Assembly: GCA_965531145.1 (NCBI GenBank)
Contig: CBESOE010000044.1
Coordinates: 1 to 27,741, forward strand
Direction: 5' to 3'
Origin: JAQAZP01 sp965531145
GTDB taxonomy: Bacteria; Acidobacteriota; JAQAZP01
DNA: 27,741 nucleotides
Shown piece after piece: positions 9,216 through 15,973 of the stretch. Positions within the stretch are counted from its first letter, which is position 1, and each line of letters begins with the position of its first letter. The notes under the pieces were generated by a model. It saw only the letters and a list, made by a program, of their open reading frames with translations, was not told the origin of the DNA and did not search any database. A program made the position numbers and the translations under genes.

Positions 9216-9694
9216 CTGTTCCAAAAACGGACGATTTCGCTGTCCAGCTCCACAATTTCTTTGGCTGCCGTGCCGGGCACCAGTCCCACCTTCCCGTCGT
9301 CCGTTTCGATGATGGCCAGCTCACCGCGGGTGAGGCGCCGGGCAACATCGTCACTCACTTCGAGGAAGGGGACCCGGTTGTTGCGGTTGACGTAACAGAA
9401 ACGCCGCGGCCCGCCAGTGCCCCCCTTCAGCACAGAGCCGGTGATCAACGCCTGCAGTCGGTTTTCGCCACCGGCCTGCTCCAGGGCCTTATGCCGCTGG
9501 GCATCGAGCTCCCGATCCTTTATACGTTTCGCCTCGGCCTGGGCCTGGCGCTGATGTTCCTTTTCCTGCTTTTCCTTTTCCAGCCCCTCCCGGCCGATCT
9601 TGCTCTGGTGGACACGCTTCTCGTGGGCAGCCTTCTTCCGCTGCTTCTTGTCCACCAGCCTGGCTTTCATCAGTTCTTCCTGCAGCGAGCCCAT
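9212..9694 (-). CDS. DUF2058 (YaiL-like) protein
   Basis: 160-residue soluble protein. It begins with GSLQEELMKARLVDKK and a long Lys/Glu/Arg/Gln-rich stretch (about 20-75) that should form a charged helix or coiled coil. A compact C-terminal domain follows, with RRFCYVNRNNRVPFLEVS and a terminal EIVRFWN. This is the layout of DUF2058/YaiL proteins, described as nucleoprotein or polynucleotide-associated regulators with no proven activity. E. coli YaiL is of similar size. ATG at 9694 is preceded by GAGGAGGG with 9 nt spacing, a strong ribosome-binding site. The TAA stop overlaps the pnp stop on the other strand, so the two genes end in each other and antisense transcription is possible. Confidence 0.88.
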   Translation of the reverse strand: MGSLQEELMKARLVDKKQRKKAAHEKRVHQSKIGREGLEKEKQEKEHQRQAQAEAKRIKDRELDAQRHKALEQAGGENRLQALITGSVLKGGTGGPRRFCYVNRNNRVPFLEVSDDVARRLTRGELAIIETDDGKVGLVPGTAAKEIVELDSEIVRFWNS

Positions 9695-9737
9695 TACGCC
9701 GATCCCTCCTCGAAATCCGTCAGTACTCTGTTACGTC

Positions 9738-9767
9738 AATATATCGCAGCCTGATGACCCGGGACAA
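9738..9767 (-). promoter_or_regulatory. Probable promoter for the DUF2058 gene
   Basis: On the minus strand TTGTCC (9762-9767), 18 nt and TATATT (9738-9743) lie 44 nt upstream of the ATG at 9694. The boxes are good but not perfect. Confidence 0.5.
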
Positions 9768-9937
9768 TGGCTGGGAGGGACTTACCCCCACCGGGGGGTA
9801 GAGATCAAGTATCAGTTGATCGTCGATTTAAACGGCAAACAAAGATTACCTCACGATTACAACCAAACAAGCTGCTTATTATCATGTTGTTGGAATCATT
9901 GACAGTATTCGCGATAAACTAGCTGTTGATTTTTCTC

Positions 9938-9966
9938 TTGACATCGATTATCCGGGAACATATAGT
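9938..9966 (+). promoter_or_regulatory. Sigma70 promoter for the small secreted protein
   Basis: TTGACA (9938-9943), exactly 17 nt, TATAGT (9961-9966): the same boxes and spacing as the helicase promoter. Transcription would start near 9973, about 60 nt before the ATG at 10033. Confidence 0.8.
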
Positions 9967-10032
9967 AAATCCAGACCGAATGCTCGATTGTGGTCCACTT
10001 GTATCGAATTCACCACTGCTGCGAAAGAGTAA

Positions 10033-10710
10033 ATGAAACCGACAAAATACAGTCTGATCTTTATGATGGCCGTCTTTACCGCGGCCTTCTTTGTGTCACC
10101 TGCCATGGCTGACAGCATTACCGATGGCCACGGCACGACCTGGACGGTGGTGCGGGACTTCAACAAGAGTTCCATGGGCTGGGACTTGCGCCTGATCGTC
10201 AACGGCAATGACGAGCGCGCCATCTGGGTCACCCAGGATTCCACCCTCGACCGGGACCCGGTGATCGCCATCGACCCGCTCTCCGGAAAGCCGGTGGTCT
10301 ACTGGTCCCGGCAGGTCGGCACCGAATTCCGGATCTTCCGTTCGGCGCTCCAGCGGGGGTCGTTCGGTGAACCGGCGGCTATCACCGCGGGTGGCCAGGG
10401 CTTTTCCGATTCTCAGCCCTTTGTCCAGTATGACGAAGACGGCCAGTGCCACCTGGTCTGGTTCCGCCAGCGGGCCGACGGCATGGGCGCCGCCTTTTAC
10501 GCCCGCTGCACCGGGATTTTCTGGACCAGTGCGGAACAGATCAGTATTCCCCTCGACCACGTGATCGGCACGGTGACCATTGACGTGCCTTTTGGCGAAC
10601 ACGGTTTTCTCAGAGCCACATACCAGTATTACAGGCCCTCCACCGGTACAACGGAAACCCGCGAGGTCTGCCGCGGTGGAGACACCAGTCCCTGGAGCGT
10701 CTGTCACTAG
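10033..10710 (+). CDS. Small secreted protein of unknown function
   Basis: 225-residue exported protein. A Sec signal peptide is clear: positively charged MKPTKY, a hydrophobic core (about 7-23) and a likely cleavage site after SPAMA (near residue 26). The mature part is about 200 residues with repeated short beta-strand units such as PVVYWSRQ, CHLVWFRQ and GFLRATYQYY, each preceded by a Gly/Asp-rich turn. This recalls blades of a beta-propeller, as in sialidase-like or BNR-type proteins, but it would cover only about half a propeller and no Asp-box is clear. I do not recognise a family. Two late cysteines might pair in the periplasm. It has its own promoter and is followed by a 392-nt non-coding region, so it appears monocistronic. 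Confidence 0.75.
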   Translation: MKPTKYSLIFMMAVFTAAFFVSPAMADSITDGHGTTWTVVRDFNKSSMGWDLRLIVNGNDERAIWVTQDSTLDRDPVIAIDPLSGKPVVYWSRQVGTEFRIFRSALQRGSFGEPAAITAGGQGFSDSQPFVQYDEDGQCHLVWFRQRADGMGAAFYARCTGIFWTSAEQISIPLDHVIGTVTIDVPFGEHGFLRATYQYYRPSTGTTETREVCRGGDTSPWSVCH

Positions 10711-10753
10711 GCGTTTGCGGGAGTGGGGATCGGAGAGAAACGACCACAATTGC

Positions 10754-10843
10754 ATGGGGCCCGGGGAACTACGGGGGATTATCCAAGGCAAGGCAACCCG
10801 GCAATTCCCCTCTGGAATGGCTATCCGGGGTCCCGGGCCCCAT
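10754..10843. ncRNA. Possible structured RNA, closed three-way junction
   Basis: The outer arms atggggcccggg (10754-10765) and cccgggccccat (10832-10843) are perfectly complementary over 12 bp, plus one G-U pair. Inside, 10773-10780 pairs with 10803-10810 (8 bp, one G-U) around a 22-nt loop, and 10812-10816 pairs with 10824-10828 (5 bp) around a 7-nt loop. Together these make a three-way junction of 90 nt. It does not match a riboswitch consensus I can recall, and it may instead be a terminator-like or repeat element. It lies 43 nt after the secreted-protein stop and well upstream of the next operon's promoter. The strand is undecided because the arms are symmetric. Confidence 0.4.
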
Positions 10844-10867
10844 ATTTAATTAAAACACCCTGCTTCA

Positions 10868-10905
10868 GGTGCGGCGGAGCAGCTGCAACCCCGCTTCGCC
10901 GCACC
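10868..10905. repeat. Long inverted repeat / hairpin
   Basis: ggtgcggcggagc (10868-10880) pairs with gcttcgccgcacc (10893-10905) over 13 positions with a single G-U pair and a 12-nt loop. No T-run follows on either strand, so it is not a classical terminator. Confidence 0.6.
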
Positions 10906-11020
10906 GGGTTCCCCTTGACGTCCAGGTCAAGTGGTCATTTAGATAATATAATTCCTCTCAGGCTCGCCGTAAAGGGCAAAAACTCTTTTGTGCGTGCTTT
11001 TTTTGTACCGCTCCATTCTC

Positions 11021-11050
11021 TTGACTCCACGGGGAATCGGCTCGTAAGAT
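11021..11050 (+). promoter_or_regulatory. Promoter for the four-gene radical SAM operon
   Basis: TTGACT (11021-11026), 18 nt and TAAGAT (11045-11050) lie 52 nt upstream of the ATG at 11103. An upstream ATG at 11049 falls inside the -10 box and cannot be the start if this promoter is used. Confidence 0.6.
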
Positions 11051-11102
11051 GGCCGCCTGTCACGTTCCGGGACCGGTCCCGGGGCAAGGAGATCGAGAAC
11101 CA

Positions 11103-11789
11103 ATGGACAACCCCGGTCAGTACATCACACCGCAGACCCTGGAGGCCCGTGCCACCGCCTGGGAGGCCGAACTGGCCCTGGCGCACATCGGCCGGCGCCC
11201 GGGGCCGCTCCCGACCGCCGGGAGTGCCCTGCTGGTGATCGACATGCAGCGGTTTTTCCTCCGGGAGAGTTCACACGCGTTTGTGCCTGCCGGACGCTGT
11301 GTCCTGCCCAACGTGGTGCGGCTGATCAACGCCTGGACCGCCGCCGATGCGCCGGTGTTCCTCACCCGCCACGCCGTGGCTGCCGGCGAGGACCCGGGGG
11401 CCATGGCACGCTGGTGGCAGGATACCGTTCGCGAGGGCACCGATGACGCCCTGCTGGACCCGGCGGTGGCCCGGGCGGCCGGCGCTGCCCCGGTGCTGCG
11501 CAAGACGAGATACAGCGCCTTCCACGGCACCGGTCTGGAGGAAAGCCTCCGCCGACTGGGGGTGGAGCGGTTGGTGATCACCGGAGTGATGACCCACCTC
11601 TGTGTGGAGAGCAGCGCCCGCGAAGCCTTTGTCCTCGACTTCGATGTGGTGCTGGCCACCGATGCCACCGCCTCGGCCAGCGAGGCGCTGCACCTCGGGT
11701 CGCTGCGGGCATTGGGCCACGGATTCGCCTGCCTCGCCCGGACAGATGAGCTGTTGGGTCAGCTGGACACCGGGGGCACCCATGATTGA
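11103..11789 (+). CDS. Isochorismatase-family cysteine hydrolase
   Basis: 228-residue soluble alpha/beta hydrolase of the isochorismatase/nicotinamidase superfamily. The catalytic triad is visible: Asp47 in LLVIDMQRFF, Lys134 in VLRKTRYSAFHGT and nucleophile Cys167 in MTHLCVESSAREAF; the residue pair before THLC fits the usual cis-peptide. Members cleave amides or vinyl ethers (nicotinamide, isochorismate, N-carbamoyl compounds, ureidoacrylate). The substrate cannot be told from sequence. The ~40-residue N-terminal segment (YITPQTLEARATAWEAELA) is like that of isochorismatase-type proteins. ATG 11103 follows AAGGAG at 11 nt. The stop overlaps the start of the next gene by 8 nt, making it the first gene of a tight operon. 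Confidence 0.9.
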   Translation: MDNPGQYITPQTLEARATAWEAELALAHIGRRPGPLPTAGSALLVIDMQRFFLRESSHAFVPAGRCVLPNVVRLINAWTAADAPVFLTRHAVAAGEDPGAMARWWQDTVREGTDDALLDPAVARAAGAAPVLRKTRYSAFHGTGLEESLRRLGVERLVITGVMTHLCVESSAREAFVLDFDVVLATDATASASEALHLGSLRALGHGFACLARTDELLGQLDTGGTHD

Positions 11790-12699
11790 CCTGCTGGTGA
11801 TCGGCGGCGGTCCGGCCGGGGTGGCCGGTGCGGTACAGGCTCACCGATCAGGGCTGGACACCCTGCTGGTGGAGCGGGAGCGGATCGGCGGGCTGATCTG
11901 GAACGCCAACCTGGTGGAGAACCACCCCGGGCTGCCGCGGCCCATGGAGGGACCGGCGGTGGCCGCCCTGCTGGCCCAGCACCTGGAGCGCACCGGCGTC
12001 CCCCGGGAGACCGCCGAGATCTCGGCCCTGCACCGCGAGGGTGGAGCATTTCACGCCCGGACCGGCTCCACCACCATCTCGGCCCGCGCCGTGTTGCTGG
12101 CCACCGGATCGCGGCCGCGGCCCCTGCCGCTGGAAGGCGCGGAGGACGCACACCGGACCGGACTGCTGGAATACGAGGTAAGCCGCCTGCCCCGATTGAC
12201 CGGCTCCAGTGAGATACTGATCGTGGGCGGCGGCGATGCCGCGTTCGACTACGCGCTCAACTGTGCCCGGCAGGGTGCGCGGGCCACCATCCTGGTCCGG
12301 GGAACGGAGCCGCGGTGCCTGCCGCTGCTCCTCGAGCGCACCGCGGCGGTCCCGATCATCCAGACCATCACCGGAGCCCGGCCGCTGGGTCTGTTCCGTG
12401 ACCACAACGGCCGATCGGGTCTGGTCTGTCGGATGGAGGGAGATGAGACAGAGGTCAGCCTCACCGGCGACCTCCTCCTCGCCGCGGTGGGCCGCGACCC
12501 GGATTCCTCACTGGCCCATGGTCTCGCTCCGCTCCGCCCGGGTTGTTATGATGGTGCCTCGGATGACCGGGAGGAGCCGGCGCTTTTTCTGGCCGGTGAC
12601 GCGGCCCACGGTCGCTTCCGCCAGATGTCCATCGCCGCGGGCGAGGGGGTGCTGGCCGCCATGCACGCGGCGGCCCGGCTGGCCCGCGCGAAAGGTTGA
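11782..12699 (+). CDS. Thioredoxin-reductase-like FAD/NAD(P)H oxidoreductase lacking the CxxC
   Basis: 305-residue two-dinucleotide-domain flavoprotein. The N-terminal FAD site is LLVIGGGPAGVAG, the NAD(P)H site is ILIVGGGDAAFDYAL, and the closing FAD motif is FLAGDAAHGRFRQMSIAAGEG. The length and order match low-molecular-weight thioredoxin reductase, but the redox CxxC expected just before the second Rossmann fold is absent; that region reads LLEYEVSRLPRL. Proteins of this shape without the disulfide act as ferredoxin/flavodoxin-NADP reductases or other NAD(P)H oxidases. Its place directly before a radical SAM gene suggests it may supply electrons for cluster reduction; this is inference. 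ATG at 11782 is in the overlap with the hydrolase gene. A longer in-frame reading from 11602 would lie wholly inside that gene and is rejected. Confidence 0.88.
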   Translation: MIDLLVIGGGPAGVAGAVQAHRSGLDTLLVERERIGGLIWNANLVENHPGLPRPMEGPAVAALLAQHLERTGVPRETAEISALHREGGAFHARTGSTTISARAVLLATGSRPRPLPLEGAEDAHRTGLLEYEVSRLPRLTGSSEILIVGGGDAAFDYALNCARQGARATILVRGTEPRCLPLLLERTAAVPIIQTITGARPLGLFRDHNGRSGLVCRMEGDETEVSLTGDLLLAAVGRDPDSSLAHGLAPLRPGCYDGASDDREEPALFLAGDAAHGRFRQMSIAAGEGVLAAMHAAARLARAKG

Positions 12700-12701
12700 C
12701 C

Positions 12702-13682
12702 ATGATCGTGGAAAGAGAGTTCGGCGACGACGCCCTGGCCCGGGTCTACGTGGCCCGGATGCGGGAGGATGATCCCGCCTCGCTGGTGGAGTTCGTCGAG
12801 TCGCTCCAGCCGCCCCTGCCCCGGGAAAAGAAGTGGGTGCTCATCGTCTCCTCGCTCTTCGGCTGCCCGGCCGGCTGCGGGATGTGCGATGCGGGGGGCG
12901 GGTATCGCGGCAAACTCACCGCCGACGAGATCCTGGAGCAGATCACCTTCCTGGTCCGCCGCCGCTATCCCGACCTCCGGGTGCCGGTGCCGCGGTTCAA
13001 GATCCAGTTCGCCCGCATGGGTGAACCGCTCTACAACCCGGCACTGCCCGAGGTGCTGGAGCGCCTGCCCGGGATGCTGGACGCCCGGGGTCTGGAGCCC
13101 TGCCTCTCCACCATCGCCCCACGCAGCTGCGAGCCGATGCTGGAGACCATCCGCGACATCAAGGACCGGCTCTACTCCGGCGGGCGGTTTCAGATGCAGT
13201 TCTCCATCCACTCCACCGACGAGACGGCCCGGAAACGGCTGCTGCCGGTGCCCCGCTGGGACCTGCCCCGCATCGCCGCCTACGGCCGCCGCTTCCACCG
13301 GCCGGGGGACAAGAAGATCACCCTCAACTTCACCGTGATCGAGGGGATGCCCATCGACGCCACCGTACTCCGCCGGCATTTCGACCCGGACCTCTTCCTG
13401 GTCAAGCTGACACCGCTCAACCCCACCGAGCGGGCGTTGACCAACGGCCTCCGCTCGGGATTCGATCCCCGGGACCCGGACGCCGCCGGCCCGCTGGTCC
13501 GGGAACTGGAGCGGGAAGGGTTCGACGTGATCCTCAGCATCGGCGAGCTGCGGGAAAACGCCATCGGCAGCAACTGCGGGCAGTTCGTCACCCGGCTGGA
13601 CACCGAACGGGAACTGGTGAGCCGGCCGGCCCTGGCCGGAGAGGCCTACACGGTTCCGGCGGTGGGACGGAGCGGGCAATGA
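12702..13682 (+). CDS. RlmN/Cfr-like radical SAM protein, short and lacking the resolving cysteine
   Basis: 326-residue radical SAM protein related to RlmN/Cfr, which methylate C2 or C8 of 23S rRNA A2503. The cluster motif is C55-PAG-C59-GM-C62 within VSSLFGCPAGCGMC, aligned with VSSQVGCALECRFC of RlmN. The ARMGEPLYN segment matches GMGEPLLN, and C292 in NCGQF matches the methyl-carrier Cys355 (ACGQL). Two differences stand out: the N-terminal ~65-residue accessory domain of RlmN is missing, and Ile48 replaces Cys118, the residue that resolves the protein-RNA adduct. It therefore probably uses the methyl-Cys chemistry on another substrate, or has another resolving group. ATG 12702 lies 2 nt after the previous stop; TTG 12696 is an alternative start. 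The stop overlaps the deaminase start (ATGA). Confidence 0.88.
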   Translation: MIVEREFGDDALARVYVARMREDDPASLVEFVESLQPPLPREKKWVLIVSSLFGCPAGCGMCDAGGGYRGKLTADEILEQITFLVRRRYPDLRVPVPRFKIQFARMGEPLYNPALPEVLERLPGMLDARGLEPCLSTIAPRSCEPMLETIRDIKDRLYSGGRFQMQFSIHSTDETARKRLLPVPRWDLPRIAAYGRRFHRPGDKKITLNFTVIEGMPIDATVLRRHFDPDLFLVKLTPLNPTERALTNGLRSGFDPRDPDAAGPLVRELEREGFDVILSIGELRENAIGSNCGQFVTRLDTERELVSRPALAGEAYTVPAVGRSGQ

Positions 13683-14689
13683 CCACGAGGGAGCGAGAGC
13701 GCTGGCTGGAATTCCTCGGCACCCTCGACCTGACCGATCTGCACCGGCACATGGACGGCTCGATCCGGCCCGCCACCCTCTGGGACCTCTCCGAGCGGTA
13801 TTACGAAGCCATCCCCGGCATGGACTTTCACGGCTTTCAGCGAATGCTGCGCTACGACCCGAAAAAAGACAGCACGCTGATGGACTACCTGGACAAATTC
13901 CACGTGCCGCTGCAGTACACCCAGTTTTACGGCAACATCCGCACCATCGCTTACGAGATCGCCGAGGACGCCTGGCACGAGGGAGTGCGGCTGCTGGAGC
14001 TGCGGGTCAACCCGCTGATCCACCGCCGGGCCGGCCTGACCACCCGCCAGGTGATCAACGCCACCCTGGCCGGATTGAAGGAGTTCAGCCAGCAGCAGCC
14101 GGAAATGACCCTGGGGCTGGTGATCATCGCCATGCGCAACCACGGCGGCAACATGGCCAAGATCCTGCTGCGGGAGATCGCCGGCGAGATGGAGCAGTAT
14201 CACAGCGGCCCCGGGGTGGTGGGGTTCGACATCGCCGGGCCCGAACCGCCCTTCCCGCCGATCCTCTTCACCGACGCTTACAACCTGGCGAAAAACATGG
14301 GCCTCAAACGCACGGTGCATGTGGGCGAGGCCGACGGGCCGGACAAGATCTGGCAGGCGGTTGAGCGGCTGTCCCCGGACCGCATCGGTCACGGCACCAG
14401 CGCCGGCGGCGACCAGGCCCTGCTCCGCCGGCTGGCCGACGACAGGATCCTGGTGGAGTGCTGTCTCACCTCGAACCTGCAGACCGGGGCGGTGGCCGAC
14501 ATCAAGGACCATCCCCTGCCCCTCTTCCTCGAATACGGTGTCCCCTGCACCCTCTGCACCGACAATACCACCGTGTCGGGCACCAGTATCACCGATGAAT
14601 ACCTGCTGGCCATCGAGGCCTTCGGCCTCGGTGAAGATGACGTGCGCCGCCTGGCCGCCTCCGGCCGCTCAGGGACGTTCTGCGGGTAA
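13679..14689 (+). CDS. Adenosine-deaminase-like metal-dependent hydrolase
   Basis: 336-residue TIM-barrel protein of the adenosine/AMP deaminase family, which hydrolyse the 6-amino group of adenine nucleosides. Zinc ligands and catalytic residues are visible: H22 and H24 (DLHRHMDGS), H214 and E217 (HVGE), H238 (RIGHG) and D295 (TDN). The residue after D295 is Asn296 instead of the Asp that contacts purine N7 in typical ADA, so specificity may differ. The C-terminus ends soon after AASGRSGTF, shorter than the last helices of E. coli Add; a late truncation is possible. The start overlaps the radical SAM stop as ATGA, showing coupling in the operon. A modified adenosine or adenine derivative made by the upstream enzymes is a possible substrate (inference). 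Confidence 0.88.
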   Translation: MTTRERERWLEFLGTLDLTDLHRHMDGSIRPATLWDLSERYYEAIPGMDFHGFQRMLRYDPKKDSTLMDYLDKFHVPLQYTQFYGNIRTIAYEIAEDAWHEGVRLLELRVNPLIHRRAGLTTRQVINATLAGLKEFSQQQPEMTLGLVIIAMRNHGGNMAKILLREIAGEMEQYHSGPGVVGFDIAGPEPPFPPILFTDAYNLAKNMGLKRTVHVGEADGPDKIWQAVERLSPDRIGHGTSAGGDQALLRRLADDRILVECCLTSNLQTGAVADIKDHPLPLFLEYGVPCTLCTDNTTVSGTSITDEYLLAIEAFGLGEDDVRRLAASGRSGTFCG

Positions 14690-14722
14690 ACCGTTACCCG
14701 GGCCGGCCCCACCCGACCCGGG
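14684..14722 (+). terminator. Possible hairpins at the operon end
   Basis: GGGTAA (14684-14689) pairs with TTACCC (14694-14699) across the deaminase stop codon. Alternatively cccggg (14697-14702) pairs with 14717-14722, extended by inner pairs. No T-run follows, so termination efficiency is doubtful. This lies between convergent genes. Confidence 0.35.
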
Positions 14723-14734
14723 CCTCCATGGTTC

Positions 14735-15973
14735 CTAGATTCCCCCGTCCACATACCAGCCGCTCTCATCGTCGAACGGCTTGAGCGCAATCCGGTGCTT
14801 CTTCACCTGACCATCCTCCATGAGCAGTTCATAGGGGACATACAGACCCGGGTAGGTGCTCTCCCGGTCCCGGTGGGCCTCACCAAGAAGGACCAGCGCC
14901 ACAGGCGCCAACCCCACGCTCCGGGCCTGCTTCAACAGGGCCGGGTAGGGGAACCCGGAGCAATACAGTTCCATGGTTTGATAATCTTCCGCGATCCAGG
15001 CCTCGAAGAAGGCCCGGGCCGCCTCTTCGGGAAGAGCCGCCCTCCCCTGTCCCGCCGGCCGTGCACCGTTCTCCGGCGAGCCATCGGACCAGAGCACATC
15101 CTCGGGGAGATCCAGCCGAAAAAGCTCGGGATCGTAGTCCAGGTATTCAACGTTTTCGATCCGGACCAGGGGGATGTACTCGCCCTCCCAGTCACCCTCG
15201 ATGAGCAGGCTGCGGAGCAGACCGCTGTCCGCATCGAAAACAAACGTCTGGCGGGTGTCGAACGCGCTCAAATGGGTCGGCACCGGCGAATTTCCGGTGG
15301 AGGTCACCGCCTTTACCTCGGCACGGGCCACGACCTGGTCGTCAGCCTCCTCAATCGTCAGCTTCTCCTCATCGAGGTCCGCCGCGTGCTGGAGGATGGA
15401 AACCAGGCCCACCTGCAGCCACTCCTCCGGCTGACCCGTTCGCCTTTCGGCCCAGTTGATGGCGGGCTTGCAGGTCAGCACCGTCCCGTCGCTGATCAGC
15501 CGGATGAACCGGTCCCCCGTCACCAAGCCGCTCTCATAACGGACCGCCAGTACCCGGCCCTGGTCATCCCGGTGGGCCCAGACCTCGTCGTTGGCCAGAA
15601 TCGGATTCCGGGGATCCACCACCGGCCCCCAGGAGTTGGGGATGGCCCGCTTGTGGAGCTGGTAGTGAACAACAGGAAATTCGGACATGGCATCCATGGC
15701 CCGGGCAAAAACCTCGCCAGGCGAGGACAGGGTGAGAACCACCAGCACCACTGCCACCGCGGTGGCAAGTCCAACGGCAGACCCCATAGCAAACCGGTTC
15801 TCTCCGGCCTTTTTGAACACTTTCATGATGAAACCCTCCCCACGGGCGTCTTCGCTCCCGCCCGCTGATTGGTTGAGCAGTCGTTCCCTCAGCACCGTCA
15901 TGTGCTCCTGGTTGGCAAAATCAGGAGGACTCACACTTTTCATCAGGTCCTCAGCCAGTTTCTTCTTGCTCAT
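14735..15973 (-). CDS. Membrane anti-sigma-like protein, partner of the ECF sigma factor
   Basis: 412-residue protein with a cytoplasmic N-terminal segment of about 60 residues, one membrane helix (about 62-82, AVGLATAVAVVLVVLTL) and a large outer domain. This is the topology of anti-sigma factors, and the gene overlaps the sigma-factor gene by 23 nt. The N-terminus lacks the HxxxCxxC zinc motif of ZAS anti-sigmas. The outer domain (about 85-320) has many beta-strands and begins GEVFARAMDAMSEFPVVHYQ, loosely like LolA/RseB-type folds; this likeness is tentative. A separate C-terminal part (about 325-412) may be a second small domain. ATG 15973 follows a strong GGGAGGGAC ribosome-binding site. 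It probably holds the sigma factor at the membrane until an envelope signal arrives. Confidence 0.75.
   Translation of the reverse strand: MSKKKLAEDLMKSVSPPDFANQEHMTVLRERLLNQSAGGSEDARGEGFIMKVFKKAGENRFAMGSAVGLATAVAVVLVVLTLSSPGEVFARAMDAMSEFPVVHYQLHKRAIPNSWGPVVDPRNPILANDEVWAHRDDQGRVLAVRYESGLVTGDRFIRLISDGTVLTCKPAINWAERRTGQPEEWLQVGLVSILQHAADLDEEKLTIEEADDQVVARAEVKAVTSTGNSPVPTHLSAFDTRQTFVFDADSGLLRSLLIEGDWEGEYIPLVRIENVEYLDYDPELFRLDLPEDVLWSDGSPENGARPAGQGRAALPEEAARAFFEAWIAEDYQTMELYCSGFPYPALLKQARSVGLAPVALVLLGEAHRDRESTYPGLYVPYELLMEDGQVKKHRIALKPFDDESGWYVDGGI

Larger units (their letters stand above)
9695..10032. other. Divergent intergenic region, AT-richer than its surroundings
   Basis: The 338 nt between two divergent genes hold the DUF2058 promoter on the minus strand, a small hairpin (9783-9788 pairing with 9795-9800) and a strong plus-strand promoter near 9938. 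From about 9800 to 10030 the sequence is visibly richer in A and T than neighbouring genes. No convincing ORF is seen. Confidence 0.6.
10711..11102. other. 392-nt non-coding region with two long RNA-foldable elements
   Basis: No supported gene lies here. It contains a three-way-junction fold (10754-10843), a second 13-bp hairpin (10868-10905) and, nearest the downstream operon, a promoter at 11021-11050. An AT-rich patch (10936-10955) and T-rich tracts (10984-11005) separate the hairpins from the promoter. Confidence 0.7.

Noticed and set aside
9899..9919. Second promoter TTGACA (9899-9904) near TAAACT
   Set aside because: The spacing is only 9 nt; the box pair at 9938-9966 is far better.
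10754..10843. Known riboswitch (GEMM, TPP, glycine, ykkC) or hammerhead ribozyme
   Set aside because: The conserved loop and core bases of these classes, as far as I recall them, are not present.
10915..10952. Promoter TTGACG (10915) with TATAAT (10947-10952)
   Set aside because: Spacing of 26 nt is too long; the promoter at 11021-11050 is better placed.
11602..11781. Longer N-terminus for the flavoprotein
   Set aside because: This stretch is the coding sequence of the hydrolase in another frame, and the FAD motif begins right after ATG 11782.
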